The position numbers were made by a program, and so were the translations under genes. Shown here one piece after another: positions 8,035 to 16,883 of a DNA stretch of 64,000 nt. The DNA lies in assembly GCF_014645835.1 (NCBI RefSeq), contig NZ_BMMM01000022.1:66449-130448 (forward strand), in the 5' to 3' direction. The notes beneath the pieces are model-generated. The model was not told where the DNA came from. It was given only the letters and a program-made list of their open reading frames with translations, and did not search any database. Each line of letters opens with the position of its first letter. Within the stretch, counting starts at the first letter, position 1. The stretch is from Streptomyces albiflavescens. GTDB lineage: Bacteria > Actinomycetota > Actinomycetes > Streptomycetales > Streptomycetaceae.

Positions 8035-8103
8035 CAGCCATCGCCCCCATCGTGTCGCGCACTGCCCATCAGCCGTCCCCCCGGTCGACCCGCGCGCCGT
8101 CCA

Positions 8104-8724
8104 TCAGCCGTCACCCTGGTCGTCTCCGTCGTACGTCACCAGGCGGGTGGCTTCGCGGCTCTCGGCAGCCGATTCCTGTACACCCTTGGCCTGCCCCTGC
8201 GCCTCGGGCGCCACACCGGTCGGCTCCGGTCTCGCCGATGCCGGGTCCCCCTCGGCCGCGAAGGTGCTCAGCCGGGTCCCGTCGCAGTACACCCACCGCT
8301 CGTGCTCACCGTCGTACAGCCACACGGACTCGCCATCGACGACCACCCCGATCCGCTGTCCCTGGGTGCGGTCGCGGAAGGACTCCCCGTCGAGCTGCCC
8401 GGCCGCGAGTTCCTCGGCGGCGCTGCGGTAGTTCGTGAGCGCCTCCTCGACGCGGGCGAGCAGCGGGCGCGGGTCCGCGGTGCGGGTGAGCGGGCTGCTC
8501 GCGGCGGGCGGGGCCTGCGGTACGGCGATCAGGAGGCGGCCGTCGACCCACGCCGACCAGCCGTTGGCGCACACGATCCGGCCCCAGTCCCCGAACCGGT
8601 CGACGAGCTGGACCGGCAACAGCGCGTCGAGCGGAACGGTGGGCCGGGACGGGTCCGGGGTCTCCCAGGCCGCCAGGCCGTCCTTGGGGACGACATGTGT
8701 GGGGCGGAAGTCGGGGGTCGTCAT
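8104..8724 (-). CDS. SH3-like / kinase-associated hypothetical protein
   Basis: A 206-residue protein between kinase and FHA-ABC genes. The N-terminal part (VPKDGLAAWETPDPSRP through LVDRFGDWGRIVCANGWSAW, then VDGRLL) reads like a bacterial SH3 domain, about residues 10-65. A middle segment contains a helical stretch and WLYDGEHERWVYCDGTRL. The C-terminal 50 residues are charged and low in complexity. No signal peptide. It is likely translated with the exporter (7-nt gap) and may bind or scaffold it; this role is inference from context. Confidence 0.7.
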   Translation of the reverse strand: MTTPDFRPTHVVPKDGLAAWETPDPSRPTVPLDALLPVQLVDRFGDWGRIVCANGWSAWVDGRLLIAVPQAPPAASSPLTRTADPRPLLARVEEALTNYRSAAEELAAGQLDGESFRDRTQGQRIGVVVDGESVWLYDGEHERWVYCDGTRLSTFAAEGDPASARPEPTGVAPEAQGQAKGVQESAAESREATRLVTYDGDDQGDG

Positions 8725-8730
8725 CGGCGC

Positions 8731-11073
8731 CTACTTCCGCATGACCGCGGGTTCGTACCGCCGCAGCAGTCGGTCCACGGCGTACCCGAAGACCACGGAC
8801 AGCACGACCATCATCGACACGTTGAGCAACCAGACACCGGCGTCGTGCCGGAACAGCGAGTAGGACGTCAGGTCGCCGGGCACGATCCGGGCCAGGTCGA
8901 TGGTCCCGGCCATCGCACCCAGAGCCCAGCGCGAGGGCACCAGCCACGACAGCTGCTCGATGGCGGGCACTCCGTTCACGTTCAACAGCGCGCCGCAGAA
9001 GACCACCTGGACGATGGCCAGCAGCACCAGCAGCGGCATGGTGACCTCCTCCTTGGACACCAGGGCGGAGACGAGGAGGCCGAGCATCATCGCGGTGAAG
9101 GCGAGCAGGGCCACGGCCACCGTGATCTCCACGAGCGGCGGCATGAGGACCCCTTCCCCACGGGGTGCGTTGAGGTCGACGCCGAGCAGGGCGACCAGGG
9201 TGAGGACGATCGCCTGCAGCACGCTGACGGTGCCGAGGACCACGACCTTGGACATGAGGTACGCCGATCTGGACAGTCCGACCGAGCGCTCGCGCTGGTA
9301 GATCACCCGCTCCTTGACCAGTTCGCGCACGGCGTTGGCCGCGCCCGTCAGGACTGCGCCGACGCAGAGGATGAGCAGTGCGTTCATCGCCGTCCCCAGA
9401 GTCAGCTCGCTGCCGGCCAGGGCTCGGGCCATCACGCCCATCACGAACGGGAGCGCGATCATGACAGCCAGGAAGGTCCGGTCGGCGGCGAGCGTGGCCG
9501 CGTAGCGGCGGACGAGAGTACCGAGCTGGGATCCCCAGCTCTGGGCCTTGGGCGGGGGTACGACGACCGCGTCCGGGGCGGGCCGCGGCAGATGCGGCTG
9601 CGTGCTGGAGTTGTCGATGTACTCGTCGTGGAACGGCGAGTCGCGGTACTCCGCCGCCCAGTCCCGTCCCTGGTCCCGCTCGAAGGCCTCGAAGGCCTCG
9701 GGCCACTGCCGGTGACCGAAGAAGGCGAGGGCGTCGTCGGGCGGGCCGTAGTAGGCGACCGTGCCGCCGGGCGCGAGCACGAGGAGCCGGTCGCAGACGT
9801 CGAGGCTGAGCACGCTGTGGGTGACCACGACGACCGTACGGCCGTCGTCGGCGAGACCGCGCAGCATGTGCATCACCGAGCGGTCCATACCGGGGTCCAG
9901 ACCCGAGGTCGGCTCGTCGAGGAACAGCAACGACGGCTTGGTCAGCAGTTCCAGTGCCACGCTGACCCGCTTGCGCTGGCCGCCGGACAGACTGTGGATG
10001 GGCTGGCCGACGCGCTGCGCCAGGCCCAGCTCGCCGATCACCTCGTCGACCCGCGCGCGGCGCTCCGCCTTCGCGGTGTCCTGCGGGAAACGCAGCTTGG
10101 CGGCGTACCCGAGGGCCCGGTGCACGGTGAGCTGAGTGTGCAGGATGTCGTCCTGCGGGACCAGGCCGATGCGTTGGCGCAGTTCTGCGTAGTCGCGGTA
10201 GAGATCCCGGCCGTCGTAGAGGACGGTGCCGCGGTCGGCGGGGCGCTGCCCGGTCAGGGCATTGAGGAGGGTGGACTTTCCTGCGCCGCTCGGGCCCACG
10301 ACGGCGAGCAGGCATTTCTCGCCGACGGGAAAGGACACCTGGTCCAGGAGCTTCTTGCGGCCCTGGTCCACCTCGACGGTGAGGTCCTGGACATCCAGGG
10401 AGACCTCGCCCGTGTCGATGTACTCCTGCAACTGGTCGCCGACGAGACAGAACGCGGCGTGGCCGATGCCGACGATGTCACCCGGCGTGACCGGAGCGCA
10501 CGCGACGGGCACGCCGTTGAGGAAGGTGCCGTTGTGGCTTCCGAGGTCGACGATTTCGTACGTCCCGTCCGGGCAGATGTGCAGCTCCGCGTGTTGCCGG
10601 GAGACCACCAGCTCGTCGACGACCAGGTCGTTGTCGCCGCCGCGGCCGATCCGGACGGTACGTGCCGGTAGCGGCAGTACGACCGAAGGCCGGCGGAAGG
10701 TGCCGGTGGCTGCGGGCATGGAGACGGCGGAGAGACGCTCCGTGGCGGGCGGAGGGCGTCCGAGGAGGACGGCACGCGGGCCGTCGGAGGGGTTGGCGAA
10801 GCGGATGACGCTGCCCGGCCCCACGTCCCATTCGTGGACGCGCCGGCCGTCTGCGTAGGTGCCGTTCCTGCTGTTCTCGTCCTCGAGCGTCCAGTGATCG
10901 GCCTCGGGCCGCAGTACGGCGTGGTGCCACGAGACCCGGTCGTCGTCGAGGACCACATCGCTCAAGGGATCACGCCCGACGTGATATTCGCGGCTCGGGC
11001 TCATCACCGTGGAGCCCGTCTCGGTCTCGATGACGAGTTCGGGCGCAGTCGAGGCGACCGGCCGCTCTCGCAT
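8731..11073 (-). CDS. FHA-FHA-ABC-2 exporter (Rv1747-like)
   Basis: A 780-residue fusion. FHA domain 1 about 20-105 (HVGRDPLSDVV, SRNGTYADGRRV), FHA domain 2 about 130-215 (RIGRGGDNDLVV, SRQHAEL, SHNGTFLNG), ABC ATPase about 230-450 with Walker A GPSGAGKS, signature LSGGQRKR and Walker B LLFLDEPTSGLDPG, then six membrane segments of the ABC-2/WHITE type. Domain order and the neighbouring kinase match M. tuberculosis Rv1747, whose FHA domains bind phosphothreonine of PknF. The cargo is unknown. It heads a three-gene operon with the SH3-like protein and the kinase. Confidence 0.92.
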   Translation of the reverse strand: MRERPVASTAPELVIETETGSTVMSPSREYHVGRDPLSDVVLDDDRVSWHHAVLRPEADHWTLEDENSRNGTYADGRRVHEWDVGPGSVIRFANPSDGPRAVLLGRPPPATERLSAVSMPAATGTFRRPSVVLPLPARTVRIGRGGDNDLVVDELVVSRQHAELHICPDGTYEIVDLGSHNGTFLNGVPVACAPVTPGDIVGIGHAAFCLVGDQLQEYIDTGEVSLDVQDLTVEVDQGRKKLLDQVSFPVGEKCLLAVVGPSGAGKSTLLNALTGQRPADRGTVLYDGRDLYRDYAELRQRIGLVPQDDILHTQLTVHRALGYAAKLRFPQDTAKAERRARVDEVIGELGLAQRVGQPIHSLSGGQRKRVSVALELLTKPSLLFLDEPTSGLDPGMDRSVMHMLRGLADDGRTVVVVTHSVLSLDVCDRLLVLAPGGTVAYYGPPDDALAFFGHRQWPEAFEAFERDQGRDWAAEYRDSPFHDEYIDNSSTQPHLPRPAPDAVVVPPPKAQSWGSQLGTLVRRYAATLAADRTFLAVMIALPFVMGVMARALAGSELTLGTAMNALLILCVGAVLTGAANAVRELVKERVIYQRERSVGLSRSAYLMSKVVVLGTVSVLQAIVLTLVALLGVDLNAPRGEGVLMPPLVEITVAVALLAFTAMMLGLLVSALVSKEEVTMPLLVLLAIVQVVFCGALLNVNGVPAIEQLSWLVPSRWALGAMAGTIDLARIVPGDLTSYSLFRHDAGVWLLNVSMMVVLSVVFGYAVDRLLRRYEPAVMRK

Positions 11074-11183
11074 GCCAGAATTCTAGCTATTCGTCCACAT
11101 GTGCGCCTGATCACTACGCCGGGCGTGGCAGGGCCGCCGAGCCACTGCTCCGGGGGTGACACCAACGGGACGACGGGGCGATG

Positions 11184-11594
11184 TCAGGCTGCGGAAATGC
11201 CCAGGACGGCGGCGGTCCGCTGCATGCGCAGCGCGTCCACGGATTCGGCGAGCAATTCGTATTCGGTGGTGTCGTCACTGGTGGCGATCCGAACGAGCTT
11301 TCCCGCGGCCAATTCCTCGGCCACCAGTTCCTGCTGGACCGAATCGCCGCACCAGGCGCGCAGCATGCTCGGCACGTCCGGGACGGTGTCCGCCACGGGC
11401 GAGATCGAGTGCGGCGGAAAGGTCGGGTCGTCGGGCTGGGGGTCGAGCCGCTCGGCCATCCACGCCGCACGGTCCCGCATCCACCACAGGGCCAGCGCCA
11501 GGGTCGGCGCGCGATACGTCCCCAGGGGGACGCCGACGCGCTGACCACCACATATTCCATACGCGGTGACATGGCACAGGAATTCGTCGTGCAC
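11184..11594 (-). CDS. Conserved hypothetical protein
   Basis: A 136-residue protein when started at GTG 11594, chosen because GGGGGAG lies five bases before it; a longer frame to 11684 has no such site. Begins VHDEFLCHVTAYGICGGQRV, contains a Trp-rich patch WWMRDRAAWMAERL and an acidic C-terminal half with ELLAESVDALRMQRTAAVL. Similar short proteins occur in Streptomyces without known function. No signal peptide or membrane segment. It stands between the FHA-ABC operon and a long non-coding gap. Confidence 0.6.
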   Translation of the reverse strand: MHDEFLCHVTAYGICGGQRVGVPLGTYRAPTLALALWWMRDRAAWMAERLDPQPDDPTFPPHSISPVADTVPDVPSMLRAWCGDSVQQELVAEELAAGKLVRIATSDDTTEYELLAESVDALRMQRTAAVLGISAA

Positions 11595-11684
11595 GATCGC
11601 TCCCCCATCGGCGTCGCTCGCTGCCGGTCCGGCCTCGCTTTCCCCGCGGCTCATGTGCTGTGCACGATGCTGCTGTCCGGGCAT

Positions 11685-11952
11685 GGCTGAATTGCCCTAG
11701 GAATTGAGTATCGCCACTCCTGACACTCTGTCACCATGCCATTCCAGCCAGTCTCTTGGCATATTCACAGCTTCGTTTGGCCGAAACGGAGCGGACAGCG
11801 CCGATGCCCCTCGCCCAGGCCCTTTACCCGTGGGGTAATCGACGCCCCCCGCGGCGCCCGGCATGGTGGTCGTACCGGATCCCGACGGGGCACAACACAT
11901 CGGGATTCGGCCCCTGACCAGCAGGTACGACCTCGATGGAGGCTGATTCACC
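11685..11952. other. Gap without a recognised gene
   Basis: About 270 bp between the hypothetical gene and the NTF2-like gene. The composition is less GC-rich near 11700-11780 than its surroundings. No complete gene, dyad or promoter was recognised with confidence. The last 80 bp can be read as PGMVVVPDPDGAQHIGIRPL ending at a stop in 11940s, perhaps the tail of a lost gene. Confidence 0.4.
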
Positions 11953-12330
11953 ATGTCCGCGAACAACGACCGTTACGAGACCGCCGTCGCCCGTTACTTC
12001 GAGGCCTGGAACGCGGGCGAACAGGACGCGCTGGCGAAGGCGGTCGCCGCCGCCTGGACCGCCGACGGCAGCTATACAGACCCGCTGGCGGACGTCCACG
12101 GGCACCAGCAGATCGCGGCCGTGATCGCGGCGGCGCACGAGCAGTTCCCGGGGTTCGCGTTCCGGCTGCTGGGCACGGTCGACGGCCACCACGACATCGC
12201 CCGCTTCGGCTGGGAGCTGGTCAACGAGGCGGACGGCTCGGCACCCGTCGCCGGGTTCGACGTGATCACGCTGGACGGCGAGGGCCGTATCCGGAGCGTG
12301 CACGGGTTCCTGGACCGCGTCCCGGCCTAG
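11953..12330 (+). CDS. NTF2-like / SnoaL-like protein
   Basis: A 125-residue cone-shaped alpha+beta-barrel protein. N-terminal helix with FEAWNAGEQDALAKAV, TADGSYTDPLADVHGHQQIAA (the typical turn before the barrel), FRLLGTVDGHHDIARFGWEL and the terminal strand SVHGFLDRVPA are family hallmarks. Size is normal. Members act as small-molecule isomerases, hydratases or mere ligand binders; none is indicated here. It reads in the same direction as the DUF1905 gene 80 bp on. Confidence 0.8.
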   Translation: MSANNDRYETAVARYFEAWNAGEQDALAKAVAAAWTADGSYTDPLADVHGHQQIAAVIAAAHEQFPGFAFRLLGTVDGHHDIARFGWELVNEADGSAPVAGFDVITLDGEGRIRSVHGFLDRVPA

Positions 12331-12410
12331 GCCGGGACGACGGGCCGCGATGAGTTTTCCCGCTCCGGATGGTCTCTTGAGTAGGAGAACCACCGGACCG
12401 GGAGGATCGA

Positions 12411-12698
12411 ATGAGCACGGTGAGCAAGATGGACGCGGAGTTCACCGCGGTACTGCGGAAGAGCCCCGAGAAGGGTGGCTGGACCTATGTCGTCTGGCCG
12501 GAGTCCGTCGCGTTATTCGGAACCCGCGGACTGGTCAAGGTCAGCGGCACGATCGACGGCCGGCCCTTCCGCAGTTCGTTCATGGCCCTCGGTGACGGCA
12601 CGCACAAGCTGCCGGTCAAGGCCGACGTACGCAAGGCGATCGGGAAGGAGGAGGGAGACACGGTGACCGTCCGCCTGGAGGAGCGACTCAACGTATAG
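12411..12698 (+). CDS. DUF1905 domain protein
   Basis: A 95-residue DUF1905 protein: FTAVLRKSPEKGGWTYVVWP, then VKVSGTIDGRPFRSSFMALG and LPVKADVRKAIGKEEGDTVTV. This is a small beta-barrel unit often fused to a YdeI/OmdA-type domain, here stand-alone. GGAGG lies five bases before the ATG. Function unknown; no secretion signal. A hairpin terminator follows. Confidence 0.85.
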   Translation: MSTVSKMDAEFTAVLRKSPEKGGWTYVVWPESVALFGTRGLVKVSGTIDGRPFRSSFMALGDGTHKLPVKADVRKAIGKEEGDTVTVRLEERLNV

Positions 12699-12705
12699 CG
12701 CCGTC

Positions 12706-12735
12706 GCAGGGGACCACTCGGCACGTGGCCCCTGC
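12706..12735. terminator. Hairpin between DUF1905 and AraC-type genes
   Basis: GCAGGGG-a-CCAC, a 7-nt loop, then GTGG-CCCCTGC: an 11-bp stem with one bulge, placed between convergent genes. GC-rich hairpins without a U-tract are usual terminators in Streptomyces. Confidence 0.65.
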
Positions 12736-12749
12736 CCCGAGGGGTCCGC

Positions 12750-13676
12750 TCAACTCGTGGCCGCCGCCCGCACCGCGTCCCGGTAGCGCCTCGGCGCGAT
12801 GCCGGTCGTGCGCTTGAAGGCATTGCTGAACGCACTCTCGGACGTGTATCCGACCTTCTGGGCGAGGGCCGACACGGATGCGTCCCCGTCGCGCAGCGCA
12901 CGCCGGGCCACGCTCATGCGCCAGTAGAGCAGATAGGTCAGCGGCGGTACACCTGCGACGGCGCGGAACCGCTGGGCGAAGGTGGTGCGGGACATGGCCG
13001 CCGCCCTGGCGAGTTCCTCCAGCTGCCAGGGGTGGCCGGGCTCGGCGTGCATGAGGCGCAGGGCCGGGGCGATGCGGTCGTCGGCGAGGGCGCGCAGCCG
13101 GCCGGCCGGCAGCGCCTCGGCATCCGCCAGGTAGGCGCGCAGGACCTGGACGAACATGAGCTGGGCCAGTTGGTCCGCCGCGAAGTCCGCACCGGCCCGC
13201 CCGGCCGTCAGTTCGCGCAGCAGCTGGTCGAGCAGCCAGCGCAGCACGGGCGCCTCCGCCGCGTCGGCGCGGACGTGCATCAGCGGCGGCAGCGCGTGCA
13301 GCAGCAACTCCTCTCCCGAGCGCCCCAGTTCGACATGGCCGCCGACAGAGACGACGTCCTCGCCCTCGCCCAGGTGGACCATGGGCCCTGGCGAGTCCGC
13401 GAAGAGCCTCGATGCGTCCACCGGCTCCAGTGCCGGATCGCTGGAGACCACGAAGGGGCGGCTGCCGTCGAAGACGGCCGCATCGCCGGGCTCCAGCAGC
13501 ACGGCCGGCATGCCGTCGAGGGCCACCCAGAAGGTGCCCCTGACGACGGCGGTGATCTTGAGCCGGTTCGGCCGGGGGAACCGCAGCGCCCAGGGCCCCC
13601 CGGCGGTGAACCCCCCGGAGATCACACAGCGTGCGTCGGTGAGCGCAAGGGTGTCGGACAGTGGGTCGACTGACAT
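12750..13676 (-). CDS. AraC-family regulator with cupin domain
   Basis: About 308 residues. The N-terminal half is a Cupin_6-type ligand domain (PWALRFPRPNRLKITAVVRG, LLEPGDAAVFDGSRPFV). The C-terminal 100 residues hold two helix-turn-helix motifs (LARAAAMSRTTFAQRFRAVA and AQKVGYTSESAFSNAFKRTTG) followed by PRRYRDAVR. The start MSVDPLSDT at 13676 is preferred since the cupin begins just after it; an ATG at 13715 is in frame. It is divergent from the SDR gene, a common pairing in which the regulator controls the reductase. Confidence 0.85.
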   Translation of the reverse strand: MSVDPLSDTLALTDARCVISGGFTAGGPWALRFPRPNRLKITAVVRGTFWVALDGMPAVLLEPGDAAVFDGSRPFVVSSDPALEPVDASRLFADSPGPMVHLGEGEDVVSVGGHVELGRSGEELLLHALPPLMHVRADAAEAPVLRWLLDQLLRELTAGRAGADFAADQLAQLMFVQVLRAYLADAEALPAGRLRALADDRIAPALRLMHAEPGHPWQLEELARAAAMSRTTFAQRFRAVAGVPPLTYLLYWRMSVARRALRDGDASVSALAQKVGYTSESAFSNAFKRTTGIAPRRYRDAVRAAATS

Positions 13677-13775
13677 GTCCGTACTATCGCGCAAGTAATG
13701 CGGACTATCAAGCATTCATCGTACGGATCGCCGGTCTTACGGTGGCTCCAAGGCACACATGAGGAGATCCGAGCC

Positions 13776-14765
13776 ATGACCACCGTCCAACAGCCCCTCC
13801 ACTCCGGTTTCGACGCCGGTTCCACCGCCGAGGACGTCATCAAGGGCGTCGACCTGACCGGCAAGGTCGCCATCGTCACCGGCGGATACTCCGGCATCGG
13901 TCTGGAGTCGGCCCGCGTGCTGCGTTCCGCCGGCGCCGAGGTCGTCGTACCCGCACGCGACATCGAGAAGGCCCGGGCCGCGCTCAAAGGGATCGACGGC
14001 ATCGAGATCGAGACCCTGGATCTGCTGGATCCCGCCTCGATCGACGCCTTCGCCGAACGCTTTCTCGCCTCCGGCCGGCCGCTGCACATCCTGATCAACA
14101 GCGCGGGCGTCATGGCGACGCCGCTGACGCGCGACGCACGGGGATACGAGGTGCAGTTCGCCACCAACCACCTCGGCCACTTCCAGCTGGCCGCACGCCT
14201 GAGGCCCGCACTGCGCCGGGCGCACGGGGCCCGGGTCGTCTCGGTGTCCTCGTGGGGGCACCGGTTCTCGCCCGTCCTGTTCGACGATCCGCACTTCGAG
14301 CACCGCGAGTACGACCGCTGGGTCGCCTACGGTCAGTCGAAGACGGCCAACATCCTCTTCGCCCTCGCGCTCGACGAGCGCGGCAGGGCGGACGGCATCC
14401 GCGCCTTCTCCCTGCACCCGGGGAGCATCGTCGACACCGGCCTGAAGCGGTACCTCGCGGAGGAGGACCTGAAGGCCGTCGGTGTCCTCGACGACGACGG
14501 CGAGCCGATCCTGGACCCGGACCGGCAGCTCAAGAACGTCGAGCAGGGGGCGGCCACCAGCGTGTGGTGCGCCACCAGCCCCCTGCTCGACGGAATGGGC
14601 GGGCTCTACTGCGAGAACAGCGACGTCGCACCCCGGATGACACTGGAGGAGGGACGTGACTGGACCCTCATGAACAGGTCATGGAAGGCCGGGGTGCTGC
14701 CCTACGCCATCGACGCCGAGGCGGCCGACCGGCTGTGGGAGCTCAGCGAGCGCCTCACCGCCTGA
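13776..14765 (+). CDS. SDR-family oxidoreductase
   Basis: A 329-residue short-chain dehydrogenase/reductase with the longer 'retinol dehydrogenase-like' layout. The NAD(P) motif is TGGYSGIG (about 38-45), then NSAGVM, the catalytic Ser in VVSVSSWGHRF and YGQSK (Tyr-x3-Lys). The start at 13776 (MTTVQQPLHSG) has GAGGAG upstream; the longer frame from 13698 lacks one. Probably NADP-dependent reduction of a small carbonyl compound; substrate unknown. It is transcribed away from the AraC-type regulator and converges with the aldo/keto reductase. Confidence 0.88.
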   Translation: MTTVQQPLHSGFDAGSTAEDVIKGVDLTGKVAIVTGGYSGIGLESARVLRSAGAEVVVPARDIEKARAALKGIDGIEIETLDLLDPASIDAFAERFLASGRPLHILINSAGVMATPLTRDARGYEVQFATNHLGHFQLAARLRPALRRAHGARVVSVSSWGHRFSPVLFDDPHFEHREYDRWVAYGQSKTANILFALALDERGRADGIRAFSLHPGSIVDTGLKRYLAEEDLKAVGVLDDDGEPILDPDRQLKNVEQGAATSVWCATSPLLDGMGGLYCENSDVAPRMTLEEGRDWTLMNRSWKAGVLPYAIDAEAADRLWELSERLTA

Positions 14766-14775
14766 CCAGGGGGCG

Positions 14776-15765
14776 TCACGGCTTGATGATCGCGTCGATC
14801 CGGGCGAGCTCGTCCGGATCGAACTCCAGGTTGCCGACGGCCGCGACGCTGTCCTCCACCTGCCGCGGGCTGCTCGCGCCGATCAACGCGGAGGTCACCC
14901 GGCCGCCGCGCAGCACCCAGGCCAGCGCCAGCTGCGCCAGGGACTGCCCACGCGACTTGGCGATCTCGTCGAGGGCACGCAGCTGCTGTACGAGATCCTC
15001 GGTGACCGTGTCGGCGCTGAGGAAGGGGCTGTCGCTCGCTGCGCGCGAACCTTCCGGGATGCCGTCGAGGTAGCGGCCGGTCAACAGGCCCTGCTCCAGC
15101 GGCGAGTAGGCGATGGAGCCCACCTGAAGCTCGTCCAGCGCGTCCAGGAGCGCTTCCTCAGGGCGGCGGTCGAGCATCGAGTAGCGCGGCTGGTGGATGA
15201 GCAGGGGGGTGCCCAGCTCGCCGAGGATACGGGCGGCTTCACGGGTCTGCTCCGGCGAGTAGTTGGAGACGCCCACGTACAGCGCCTTGCCCTGCTGGAC
15301 CGCCGAATGCAGGGCGCCCATCGTCTCCTCCAGAGGAGTCTCCGGGTCGGGGCGGTGCGAGTAGAAGATGTCCACATAGTCCAGGCCCATCCGGCCGAGG
15401 CTCTGGTCGAGCGAGGACAGCAGGTACTTGCGCGAGCCCCATTCGCCGTACGGGCCCGGCCACATCAGGTATCCCGCCTTGGTGGAGATGACCAGCTCGT
15501 CGCGGTAGGACGCGAAGTCGGCCTTCAGGGCGTCGCCGAGGGCCGACTCGGCGGCGCCGGGCGGCGGCCCGTAGTTGTTCGCGAGGTCGAAGTGCGTGAC
15601 GCCGAGGTCGAAGGCGCGGCGGAGGATCGCGCGCTGGGTCTCCACCGGCCGGTCGGGGCCGAAGTTGTGCCACAGGCCGAGCGACAGCGCGGGGAGCTTC
15701 AGACCGCTGCGTCCGGTGCGCCGGTAGGGCATGTCCGCGTAACGGTCGGGGTGTGCGGTGTACAA
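14776..15765 (-). CDS. Aldo/keto reductase, YghZ-like
   Basis: About 329 residues with the family sequence YTAHPDRYADMPYRRTGRSG, LPALSLGLWHNFG, a catalytic Asp/Tyr pair in DLANNYGPPPGAAE, Lys in STKAGY and His in YSHRPDPETP. This resembles L-glyceraldehyde-3-phosphate reductase (YghZ/GPR). The start is placed at TTG 15765, six bases after GGAG; an ATG at 15801 is an upstream alternative. It is divergent from a LysR regulator, about 125 bp apart, and converges with the SDR gene. NADPH-dependent detoxification of aldehydes is the family role. Confidence 0.86.
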   Translation of the reverse strand: MYTAHPDRYADMPYRRTGRSGLKLPALSLGLWHNFGPDRPVETQRAILRRAFDLGVTHFDLANNYGPPPGAAESALGDALKADFASYRDELVISTKAGYLMWPGPYGEWGSRKYLLSSLDQSLGRMGLDYVDIFYSHRPDPETPLEETMGALHSAVQQGKALYVGVSNYSPEQTREAARILGELGTPLLIHQPRYSMLDRRPEEALLDALDELQVGSIAYSPLEQGLLTGRYLDGIPEGSRAASDSPFLSADTVTEDLVQQLRALDEIAKSRGQSLAQLALAWVLRGGRVTSALIGASSPRQVEDSVAAVGNLEFDPDELARIDAIIKP

Positions 15766-15890
15766 CGCGTACTCCTGAAGGCCGGGAAAACAGGTCTCCA
15801 CTCTCGCGCGCGCCCGGGCAGCGGTCCAACGGGAGAATCGGATGGGATTCAGCGATGGCGCTTCTCAATCAGCGATTACTCTTGCCCCTT

Positions 15891-16784
15891 ATGGAACTGC
15901 GCCACCTACAGCACTTCGTCGCGGTCGCCGAGGACCAGCACTTCACCCGGGCGGCGGAACGGCTCATGGTGTCGCAGTCCGGCCTGTCGTCGTCGATCCG
16001 CGCCCTGGAGCGGGAGCTGCAGGCCCCGCTGTTCGTCCGCACCACCCGTCGCGTCACCCTCACGGAGGCCGGTCGCGCGCTGCTGGGCGAGGCGGAGCGG
16101 ATCCTCGCCCAGGTCCGCTCGGCGCACGACGCGGTGGCCGCCGTGCAGGGCGTGCTGCGCGGCACGCTCTCCCTGGGCACCGAACAGTGCATCGCCGGAG
16201 TGCATGTGGCGAGGCTGCTCGCCGCGTTCCGACGGCGCCACCCCGATGTCGAGATCCGGCTGCGGCAGGCGGGTTCCGGAGCGCTGGCCGAGGAGGTCGC
16301 CGCGGGCCGTCTCGACCTGGCCTTCGCCGTCAAGACGCAGGCCGACACCGACCAGCTGCGTTCGGTCCCGCTGACCCGTGAGTCGATGACCGTGCTCTGC
16401 CATCCCACGCACCACCTCGCGACCGCCGCCGGGCTCACGCCCGAGGAGCTGGGCGGCGAGGCCTTCGTCGACTTCCACCCCGACTGGGGGCCGCGCCGCA
16501 CCACGGACGCGGCCTTCGCGGCGGCGGGCGTGCAGCGGACCGTGACCCTGGAGGTCAACGACGTGCACAGCCTTCTGGAGCTCGTCCACGAGGGCCTCGG
16601 CATCGCCGTCGTACCACGGCACTTCGGCCTCAAGCGCGAGGCCGGCGATCTCACCGCGCTCCCCCTCAAGGGGGCCGCCGACGCGTCGTACGAGACCGTC
16701 GCCATGCTGCCGCCGCCGGAGGCCACCAGCCCGGCGGCGCGGGCGCTGATGAGTCTTCTCGACACCTCGGAAGAGGGGGGCTGA
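15891..16784 (+). CDS. LysR-family transcriptional regulator
   Basis: A 297-residue LysR regulator: winged HTH at the N-terminus (MELRHLQHFVAVAEDQHFTR, AAERLMVSQSGLSSSIRALE, LFVRTTRRVTLTEAG) and a two-lobe effector domain (GTLSLGTEQCIAGVHVARLL, VEIRLRQAGSG, FVDFHPDWG). The ATG at 15891 gives the standard start; longer frames are unlikely. It probably controls the divergent aldo/keto reductase, and may repress itself. Confidence 0.9.
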   Translation: MELRHLQHFVAVAEDQHFTRAAERLMVSQSGLSSSIRALERELQAPLFVRTTRRVTLTEAGRALLGEAERILAQVRSAHDAVAAVQGVLRGTLSLGTEQCIAGVHVARLLAAFRRRHPDVEIRLRQAGSGALAEEVAAGRLDLAFAVKTQADTDQLRSVPLTRESMTVLCHPTHHLATAAGLTPEELGGEAFVDFHPDWGPRRTTDAAFAAAGVQRTVTLEVNDVHSLLELVHEGLGIAVVPRHFGLKREAGDLTALPLKGAADASYETVAMLPPPEATSPAARALMSLLDTSEEGG

Positions 16785-16883
16785 CACCACCCCCGAAAGG
16801 GCCCCAGCACTCCTGACCAGGCCGGTTCTCCGCCGCAGACTCGTGAACGTCCAGCACGAGAACTGCGAGGCGGGAGTACCGAG

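Noticed and set aside
7087..10671. A 1194-residue + strand frame across kinase and exporter genes
   Set aside because: Antisense to three well-supported genes; His/Arg/Asp-rich composition typical of shadows in high-GC DNA.
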